5,094 nt of DNA from Elusimicrobia bacterium RIFCSPLOWO2_01_FULL_64_13 (GTDB lineage: Bacteria; Elusimicrobiota; Elusimicrobia; 2-02-FULL-39-32). Made by a program: the position numbers and the translations under genes. Below the pieces are notes generated by a model. It did not search any database and had not been told where the DNA came from. It saw only the letters and a list, made by a program, of their open reading frames with translations. Shown piece by piece: positions 1-5,094 of the stretch. The stretch is from contig MGUT01000064.1 in NCBI GenBank assembly GCA_001800095.1, forward strand, positions 1-5,094, in the 5' to 3' direction. Positions within the stretch are counted from its first letter, which is position 1; each line of letters opens with the position of its first letter.

Positions 1-3000
1 TAGGAGAGGTGGGCGGGGTTCTGGACCGTGGCCGTGGGGAAGTTGGTGTCGAAGGTGAATGTGGAGGAGCGGACCGTGCCCTGGTTGCCCGCGCCGGAGC
101 CCTCCTCGTTGCCGACGTCGTCCGCGGCGATGGAGGTGATGAAGTAGGAGGTGCCAGATTTCAGAGCGGAATTCGTGAGAGTGGTAAAGGACCAGGTCAC
201 GGGGTTGCCCGGGGTGAAGGCCGCGGTCGGAAGCCAGTTGGGGTTCGCCTGGGAGACGCTGAAATTCCCTGCGCCCGAGAGCCAGTTGCCGTTGGAGAGA
301 TCGCGCACGGCGACGGAAGAGAACTGGACCAATCCCGTGCCGGGGTCGGAAGCCGTGCCGGCGAGGCCCGGCAGTCCCGAGATGACGCCCGAGGACGGCA
401 GGGTGACGAACGAGGACGGCTGGCCTTGATCGAACGTGAAGGAGACGGAGGAGTAGGTGACGTTGAAGTTCTTGGCGAGGTCCTGGGACCGCGCGATCAC
501 GGTATAGCTCGAGCCGTCCGCGAAGAAGGAGCCGAAGTTGAAGGGAACGGTGGACCAGGAAGCCAATCCCGACGCGGTCAGCCAGGCGCTCTCCGCCTGG
601 GCGGGGGTGAGGGAGAAATCGCCCGGGCGCGTATTGTCGGTCGGGTTCCAGAAGTTGCCGGCCTGGGCGCCGTTATCGATCCGCACCCGCACCTGCACGC
701 GCAGGAGGTCCACGTTGTCCGAGGCCGTTCCCGATATGGCCGGCAGGGAGGAGATCCTCTTCTGGTGGATGTCGGGCGCGGGGGATACGAGGGCGATGTC
801 CGGGGGCGTGGGGTCCCAGACGAACGTAGTGGACGTGAACGATACCAAGGTGTTCGATGAGAAGTTCAGGGCGTTGTCCCTGGCCCGTATCTTGATGAAA
901 TAGGTCTGTCCGCTCGTGAGGTCGGCCGTGATGATGGACGCGGAACTCCAATTGATGGAGCCGCCTTCGGCGACCTCGGTCTGGGTGTCGGTCGCGATCC
1001 AGAAGTTCGCCGGGTCCGCCGCGTCGCCGCCCGCGCTCTCGAACGCGGCGTTCGAGACGTTGAAGTCCGCGCCGTCCCACCAGGTGCCGTTGGAAACGCG
1101 CTGAACGGCGAACTTGACGTGGGAGATCCTCGATTCGGGTATGGCCGGATTGGGTCCGTTCGGGTCTTCGGCCGTTCCTGATATAGTCGTGAGGGATCGC
1201 ACGTAGAGGGTGGCTGGTTCCAGAAGGGTCGTGATGGGGATGCTGGAATCGTAGGTGAAGTAGCTGTTGCCGCCCACCTGGAACGTGGTGGGATCGCTCA
1301 AGTTGCCCGCCGAGTCCCTCACCCGGACTTCGACCGTGTAGCGGGCGTCCGTGTCCCAGTTGGGCACGGGTTTGGGGAAGGACCAGGACACGGCGGGCCG
1401 GGTCGAGTTCCAGGTGTCCTCGAGCGCGACCCATTGCAGGCCGGACCGGTCCCAACGGCGGATGGTGAAGCCGTCGTCCCGCGTGATCCTGATCTGGACC
1501 GTGGCAGGCACGGCCAGGAGGTCGTTGGGCAGGTCCGTGGATGTCCCGACCAGGAAATTGAGAGAATTGGCCGGACTGTGATAGGCCGAATCGGGTTTGG
1601 AGATAGTCGGGGTCGGCGGGGACGTGTCGTAGAGGATGGTCCAGGTGACGCCTGTGGCGTCCACGTTCTGGGCGACGTCCCGGCCGCGAGCGTTGATGGT
1701 ATAGCGGTGGCCCGTGTCGAGTTTCGCGAGGAGGGTGCCGGAGTTGTAGCTCCAGGTGGAGAAGCTGGGCGCGACCGATGAGGCGGTCGAGCCCTGGATC
1801 GGGAGCTCCAGGGTCTGGAGCGTATCCACGAAATCAGTCCCGTTCCAATAGGTCGCTCCGCGGGTGATGTCGCGGATGCGCAGGAGCACGACCTGCACGC
1901 CGGAGAAGTCGTCCGTGGCCGTGCCCGTGATGTCGGGAAGCGTCGTCGCGTTATAGGGCCCCGTGGTCGGTTGGGAGAGATACGCCGTGGCGGAGGAGCT
2001 GTCGTAGGAATAGGTGTTCGAGTTCACGCCCACCACGAAGTTCGCCCCGGACATGGCGTTGCCGGCCGTGTCAACGCCCTTGGCGGCCACGAGGTATTGC
2101 CGGCCCGATTGATAAGGAACGGCGGTGTTGTAATACCAGAAGGTGTTGGCGGAGGTCAGCCAGGTGGCCTCGACGCCTACGGTCTCGGGCGGGGCGGCGG
2201 ACACGAAGCTCGTGCCGTTGAACCAGGAGGCGCCCGGAGTCAGGTCCTTGATCTGGACGTAGACCTTGTCCGCTCCCGCCAGGTCGTCCGAGGCCGTGCC
2301 GGAGATGGTGGAAAGAGGGTTCGTGGGCGCGAAACCGGAGCCGTCGGCGGGCCTCAAGATCAAGGTCGAGGGCGGCTGGTTGTCCACGGTGAAGGCGATG
2401 GTGCTGAAGGCCGTCTCGATATTGTCGGCCGTGTCCTCCGTGCGGACGTTCACGAAATAGGTGGTGCCGCTGTCCCAAGGGTCCTGGACCGTTATGTATT
2501 CCCAGGAGGCGGAACTGGAGTAGAGGTTCAGGGTCGTCGTGACCCATGTGGAAGGATTGACCTGCCACTGGGTGGCCGGGCCTTCCCAGTAGACATCGTC
2601 CCCATCCAAAGGATCCGCGCCGATCTGTTTCTTGATTCGGATCTGGACCTTGCGGATGGAGCTGGTGACGTCGGCGGCGGTGCCGAAGATCCCGCTCGGG
2701 TTGATGTAGGACTGTCCGTCCACGGGATACGTGGAACGGGAGACGGGAGGCGCCGAGTCCTTGGAGAACCGCACGAAATTGGTGGAGATGACGGTGGGGG
2801 TGGATTCCTCGTTCAGGAGGCCGTCGACCATGTGGGTCTTCAAGCGGTAGGTCTCGCCGGAAGCGAAGGCCGCTTCGACCACGGGATAGACCCAGGAGAT
2901 GGCGGTGGGCGAGGAGGTCAGGACCGGAGTGACGTCCGAGACCGTGAGCCAGCGCAGGGTATTGCCGACGGCGAAGGAGGACACGGCCGTCGGATCGAAG

Positions 3001-5094
3001 GCCTCGTCCACCACCCCGCCGTCGTAAGCGTCGTCGATGGGGTCCGATTTCTCCTTCCAGAGCTGGATCTGCGCTCGGATGATGCCGGAGCGGAAGGGCG
3101 CCGTGGCCACGTTCGGCAGGTCGAACGCGGTGCCAGCCAGGGTCTTGAGGATATTGGTCGTTGAATTGAATCCCTCGCTCTGCACGCCGTACAGAGGCTT
3201 GGTGCTCACGGACTGCGGGGCGGTGAAGTCGAATTTGACGTTCAGGGTCTGGGTCGAGCTGCGGTTATCGAGGAGGTCGCCCGCCCGGACGTAGATCTTG
3301 TATTCGTGTCCGCTCTCCCAGGGGATCGCGGCCGTATTGTAGCTCCAGGGGAGGTTCAGCCCCTGGCCCGCCACCGGAACGGTGATCGTGGGGGTCGAGC
3401 CGCTGAAGAACACGTTCCCGTCCCAGTAGGTCGTTCCCTGGGTCAGGTCTTGGATCTGGAGGGTCACGGAGCTCATGCCCACCCGGGAGAGTGGAGCAAC
3501 GGGACTGTCCTGGACGGTCCCGTTGATGGCCGTGAGGGCCGTGAGGATGTTGCCGTCCACCGGCTGGATCGTGACGACGGTCGGGGAACTCGTGTCGTAG
3601 ACGAACGAGCTCACGGAGACCAGGGTCTGGGCGTTGCCGATCATGTCCGTGGCGGTGGATTTGACCACGTAGGTATGGCCCGTGATCAATTGCCCTCCCA
3701 GGCCCGTGGGCGAGGAGGACCAGGTGCCGGAGGACCCTCCCGCGAACGAAACATTGAAGAACGAGGTCTGCTCGTCGATGTCGTCCCGGAAGATCTGGTC
3801 CCCGTTCGACCAATAGCTCGCGCCCTGGGTCAGGTCGCGGATGGAGAGCTGCGTCACGGCCGAGCCGCCCACAAGGCCGGCCGCCAAGGGCCGGTCGGCC
3901 GGCAGGAACGTGAAGTCGTCCGCGGTCCCCGATACCGAGGTGAGGGCGCGGTAATAGGGCATGCCCGTAACGACGATGCCCGACTCCGGCGGCCGGGTCA
4001 CGCCCGTGCGGGGCGGGGTGTTGTCGTAGGTGAAGGTGGAGCCCCCGGACTGGAAGTCCGTTTCCAGCTGTCCCGATATGTCGCGGGCTTCGGTCGTGAT
4101 GAAGTAGGACACGCCGCTCAAGAGCTTGGAGTCGTTGACGTAGTTGGTCGAGGAGTAGGTGAAGGTGTAGACCGGGCCGCCGGAGAGGGTGACGCCCGTG
4201 TTGAAGAAGGGATTGTACGTCTGCGAGCTCTGCGAGAAGGTCAGGGCCCCGCCGTCCCACCAGTTCATGATGTCGCCCGTGGCGTCCGAGTTCCCGCCCA
4301 GGCGCTTGACGGCGATCTGGACCCGGTCGATGCTGGAGGTGTCGAAGAGGTCGTGGGCCGTTCCCGTGATGCCGGCCGCGCTGTCCAGGGTGCGGATGAA
4401 GCTTCCCGCTGCCGGGAGGGAAACGAAAGATTCCGGCCTCTGGTTGTCGAACGTGAACGTGGATGCGGCCAGGGCGGAAGAGATCACCCCGCGGTCCTCG
4501 GAGATCGCGTGGACGGAATAGGAGAAGTTGTTCAGGAAGGCGTTGGCGTTGGCCGCCTGCGTGGTGCTCCAGGCGGCGAATCCGTTCGCGGTGTCCGCGT
4601 CGAACCAGGCGCCGGCCTCGGGGAGGTCCACGTCGAAGGTCTGGGCGCCCGCGCCGAAATTCGCGCTGTTCCAGAAGGCCGGGGTCCCCGAATTCCTTTT
4701 AACGCGCAACCGCACGCGCGAGATCTGTCCGCCTATGGCCGTGGTGGTCGAGGTCCCCGTGAGGGAGGAAAGGACGGATTCGCGCGGCTGATCGGGGTCT
4801 GTGATGACGACCAGGGGCTGGCGGTTGTCATAGAGGAAAGTGAAGGATGACGGGGTGTTCTTGTAGCTGGCCGGTCCCGGAGGCAGCTGGCTGTTGGGGT
4901 CCGGCGTCACCAGGTCCGTCGCGTAGACGCGGATGACGTAGGTGGTCTCCGCCGTCAGGTCGGCGGATTTGAGCGAATCCGTGGACCAGGTGACGTCTCC
5001 GGCGGTCCCCGAGAAATTGACCGGGATCGTGGCCCCGTTCACGGACCAGGCGGATCCGTTCCAGAAATAGCCGTCCGACTGGCGGATGACCGTC
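1..5094 (-). CDS. Internal part of a giant multi-domain Ig-like repeat protein, probably secreted or cell-surface; both ends outside window
   Basis: Translation in the minus frame with complete codons at 5093 to 3 gives 1,697 residues without a stop; the gene runs off both edges, so start, ribosome binding site and stop are not visible. The product is a head-to-tail array of one partial, twelve complete and one just-begun Ig-like modules of mostly 122-128 residues. Recurring marks are F-[TS]-[YF]-D-x-x-x-P at the junction, G-T-A-x-D, a W-S-x strand, and [LFWY]-x-x-G-x-x-Y followed by x-x-D-x-x-x-N, a Tyr-corner-like beta strand. There is no cysteine and only six methionines, all inside modules and none a convincing start. 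No membrane helix, sorting signal or enzyme motif is seen. Bacterial Ig-like arrays usually form extracellular stalks or adhesins; that role is inference. I cannot name an exact domain family (a bacterial Ig 'Big' type is most likely). The reading frame is certain; the function is not. Confidence 0.96.
3..50 (-). repeat. First 16 residues of a further Ig-like module (residues 1682-1697)
   Basis: The sequence D-T-N-F-P followed by T-V-Q-N-P matches the Asp-x-x-x-Pro opening and the first strand of the other modules. The rest lies beyond the low-coordinate edge, which shows that the repeat array, and therefore the gene, continues there. Confidence 0.8.
51..431 (-). repeat. Ig-like module L, 127 residues (1555-1681)
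   Basis: Marks are D-Q-G-Q-P, L-A-G-T-A-S-D (GTASD at 345-359), V-A-V-R-D-L-S-N-G-N-W, N-W-L-P-T-A, V-T-W-S-F, L-K-S-G-T-S-Y-F-I-T and D-D-V-G-N. After the D-x-x-G-N end, a Gly, Glu and Asn-rich linker leads to S-S-T-F-T-F before the next Asp. Confidence 0.92.
432..815 (-). repeat. Ig-like module K, 128 residues (1427-1554)
   Basis: Marks are D-P-T-P-P, I-S-G-T-A-S-D, V-Q-V-R-V-R, N-F-W-N-P, A-W-L-T-A, A-S-W-S-T, F-A-D-G-S-S-Y-T-V and D-L-A-K-N. The A-W-L-T-A segment before W-S-x resembles W-L-T-S-A in module G and W-L-P-T-A in module L, marking an additional semi-conserved Trp strand. It ends at V-S-F-T-F. Confidence 0.91.
816..1250 (-). repeat. Ig-like module J, 145 residues (1282-1426), two lengthened loops
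   Basis: Marks are D-S-S-I-P, I-S-G-T-A-E-D (GTAED at 1164-1178), V-K-F-A-V-Q-R, T-W-W-D-G-A-D-F, I-N-W-S-S, L-T-S-G-Q-T-Y-F-I-K-I-R-A and D-N-A-L-N. A 15-residue Pro and Asn-rich loop (1119-1163) follows the G-T-A box. The region between W-D-G and W-S-S is longer than in most modules and rich in Ala, Asp and Glu. The exit is F-V-W-D. Confidence 0.9.
1251..1628 (-). repeat. Ig-like module I, 126 residues (1156-1281)
   Basis: Marks are D-T-S-P-P, L-V-G-T-S-T-D, V-Q-I-R-I-T-R, R-R-W-D-R in place of W-N-G, V-S-W-S-F and D-S-A-G-N. The Tyr strand reads W-D-T-D-A-R-Y-T-V, with Asp replacing the usual Gly. Extra Trp residues around the middle (L-Q-W-V, D-T-W-N) make it one of the more Trp-rich modules. 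Confidence 0.9.
1629..2003 (-). repeat. Ig-like module H, 125 residues (1031-1155)
   Basis: Marks are D-S-S-S-A (Ala in place of the junction Pro), I-T-G-T-A-T-D, L-L-R-I-R-D-I-T-R-G-A-T-Y-W-N-G (D-I-T-R-G at 1857-1871), S-T-W-S-Y-N-S, L-D-T-G-H-R-Y-T-I-N-A-R and D-V-A-Q-N. It leaves through W-T-I-L-Y before the next Asp. Confidence 0.92.
2004..2384 (-). repeat. Ig-like module G, 127 residues (904-1030), closest to the array consensus
   Basis: Every conserved box is present: D-N-Q-P-P, I-S-G-T-A-S-D, V-Y-V-Q-I-K-D-L-T-P-G-A-S-W-F-N-G, T-F-W-Y-Y-N-T, Y-Q-S-G-R-Q-Y and D-T-A-G-N. The D-L-T-P-G-A segment (2220-2246) pairs it with module H. The tail before S-Y-D has a Gly, Val and Asn-rich linker. 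Confidence 0.92.
2385..2759 (-). repeat. Ig-like module F, 125 residues (779-903)
   Basis: Marks are D-S-A-P-P, I-F-G-T-A-A-D, V-Q-I-R-I-K-K, V-Y-W-E-G, A-S-W-E-Y, W-D-S-G-T-T-Y-F-V and D-T-A-D-N. Just before the Trp turn it has D-P-L-D-G-D-D, which resembles the D-P-I-D-D of module E at the same place. It ends at A-F-T-V before D-N-Q-P-P. Confidence 0.9.
2760..3230 (-). repeat. Ig-like module E, 157 residues (622-778), longest unit with acidic segment
   Basis: Marks are D-F-T-A-P, L-A-G-T-A-F-D, A-Q-I-Q-L-W, I-S-W-V-Y, F-A-S-G-E-T-Y-R-L and D-G-L-L-N. The Trp-turn position carries Y-D-G-G inside an acidic stretch (2994-3044) with six Asp and one Glu in 17 residues. Its exit, F-V-R-F-S-K before D-S-A-P-P, lacks the normal F-T-Y-D junction. 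It is the most divergent unit in the array, and its placement rests on the G-T-A box and the Tyr strand. Confidence 0.83.
3231..3596 (-). repeat. Ig-like module D, 122 residues (500-621), shortest complete unit
   Basis: Marks in order are D-T-S-S-P, I-N-G-T-V-Q-D, V-T-L-Q-I-Q-D-L-T-Q-G-T-T-Y-W-D-G, P-W-S-Y-N-T, W-E-S-G-H-E-Y-K-I-Y-V-R-A and D-L-L-D-N. Module D and module C share a 14-base identical stretch in their D-L-T-Q-G codons (3436-3449 and 3823-3836), the longest exact nucleotide match noticed between modules. The exit reads L-N-V-K-F instead of F-T-Y. Confidence 0.9.
3597..4025 (-). repeat. Ig-like module C, 143 residues (357-499), long loop after the G-T-A box
   Basis: The opening is D-N-T-P-P. 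The V-S-G-T-A-D-D box (GTADD at 3915-3929) is followed by an insertion-like loop of about 20 residues rich in Ala, Gly, Leu and Pro (3855-3914). Next come L-S-I-R-D-L-T-Q-G-A-S-Y-W (the DLTQGASYW part at 3810-3836), G-T-W-S-S and L-I-T-G-H-T-Y-V-V. The end D-M-I-G-N is one of only four D-x-x-G-N ends in the array. The D-L-T-Q-G segment is shared with module D. Confidence 0.9.
4026..4448 (-). repeat. Ig-like module B, 141 residues (216-356)
   Basis: Marks are D-N-Q-R-P, I-T-G-T-A-H-D, V-Q-I-A-V-K-R, N-W-W-D-G-G and L-L-S-G-V-S-Y-F-I-T. The second conserved Trp is replaced: the strand reads Y-T-F-T-Y, the only one of 13 without that Trp. Compared with the 125-residue modules it is longer before the W-D-G-G turn and between that turn and Y-T-F-T-Y. 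It ends at G-G-S-T-F-T-Y. Confidence 0.88.
4449..4829 (-). repeat. Ig-like module A, 127 residues (89-215), degenerate
   Basis: The module starts at D-N-R-Q-P and ends at S-T-F-T-F. It is the most eroded at the conserved boxes: the G-T-A-x-D box reads G-T-S-T-T-T with no Asp, and the usual L-x-x-G-x-x-Y strand reads F-L-N-N-F-S-Y-S-V, keeping the Tyr but not the Gly. The F-W-N-S turn and A-A-W-S-T strand are present. It shares V-K-R-x-x-G and the D-N-[RQ]-[QR]-P opening with module B. Confidence 0.85.
4830..5093 (-). repeat. Ig-like module, C-terminal part only (residues 1-88 of the window protein)
   Basis: This module is cut by the window edge: the junction Asp, the G-T-A box and the strand after it are missing. 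Visible marks are Y-F-W-N-G, V-T-W-S-T and L-T-A-E-T-T-Y, where Glu replaces the usual Gly before the Tyr. The usual D-x-x-x-N end is replaced by D-L-V-T-P-D-P followed by a proline-rich stretch (about 4872-4904), giving a longer exit linker than in most modules. It ends at F-T-F-L-Y before the Asp of module A. Confidence 0.85.

Noticed and set aside
9..860. Plus-strand open frame of 283 codons
   Set aside because: It is the exact codon mirror of minus-strand modules J to L. It is rich in Arg, Gly and Val without domain motifs, and it stays open only because the real gene avoids TCA, CTA and TTA.
673..1455. Minus-strand frame of 260 codons
   Set aside because: It is shifted relative to the repeat-bearing frame and gives an Arg, His and Gly-rich product without repeats. 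It is a shadow of modules I to K.
2071..2568. Minus-strand frame of 165 codons
   Set aside because: Out of frame with the repeat protein, with biased Arg, His, Gly and Leu composition. It is a shadow of modules F and G.
1971..3164. Plus-strand open frame of 397 codons
   Set aside because: Same mirror register as above, low-complexity Gly, Arg, Val and Asp composition. It ends at a TCA codon of the true gene and has no supported start signal.
3436..3836. Possible DNA-level direct repeat or recombination site (14 identical bases at 3436-3449 and 3823-3836)
   Set aside because: The match falls on the codons for D-L-T-Q-G at the same place in two homologous protein modules. It is explained by shared descent and codon bias, with no flanking repeat structure.
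3265..4260. Minus-strand frame of 331 codons
   Set aside because: Same shifted register, with Arg, Pro and His-rich content and no recognisable domain. It is a shadow of modules B to D.
3306..4850. Plus-strand open frame of 514 codons, the longest with its own start and stop
   Set aside because: Mirror of modules A to D on the minus strand. The opposite strand shows a clear Ig-like repeat array in register, which a chance frame could not give.
1..5094. Cadherin or fibronectin type III identity for the modules
   Set aside because: The calcium motifs of cadherins (D-x-N-D-N-x-P and D-R-E) are absent, and module length and Trp pattern do not fit typical fibronectin type III units. A bacterial Ig-like type fits better, though the exact family is unsettled.
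1..5094. CRISPR array, tRNA or rRNA, promoter, terminator or insertion sequence
   Set aside because: No short regular nucleotide repeats with spacers, no RNA-gene signature and no inverted repeats with a T-run were seen. The entire length is occupied by one coding frame.

Overview
The whole window lies inside one protein-coding gene on the minus strand. The frame in which plus-strand triplets start at positions divisible by three is free of stop codons from 5093 down to 3. That is 1,697 consecutive sense codons, with neither the start nor the stop inside the window. No second gene, RNA gene, promoter, terminator, insertion sequence or CRISPR array could be supported.

Read from high to low coordinates, the protein is a tandem array of beta-rich, immunoglobulin-like modules. 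There is a partial module (5093-4830), twelve complete modules of 122-157 residues (here A to L, 4829-51), and the first 16 residues of a further one (50-3). Each module opens with Asp-x-x-x-Pro at the end of an F-[TS]-[YF]-D junction. It then carries a G-T-A-x-D box, a V-x-[IVL]-x-[IV] strand, usually a Trp-[Asn/Asp]-Gly turn, a second Trp (W-S-x) and a [LFWY]-x-x-G-x-x-Y strand followed by x-x-D-x-x-x-N. The modules are clearly related but strongly diverged. Several non-neighbouring features suggest they arose as doublets (A/B, C/D, E/F, G/H).

The protein contains no cysteine, few lysines (about 28), much Ser, Thr, Gly, Pro and Asp, and no hydrophobic stretch that looks like a membrane helix. 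This fits an extracellular or cell-surface stalk or adhesin made of stacked Ig-like domains. Secretion signal, anchor and any catalytic or binding domain must lie outside the window, so the specific role cannot be read here.

The DNA is GC-rich (roughly 60-65% by eye) with strong codon bias: no TTA or CTA leucine codons and only five TCA codons. That bias creates long antisense open frames on the plus strand. Very large proteins built from such modules are known from under-cultivated bacteria such as Elusimicrobiota and Omnitrophota. A metagenomic origin of that kind is my best guess, with low confidence, because no taxonomic marker gene is present.
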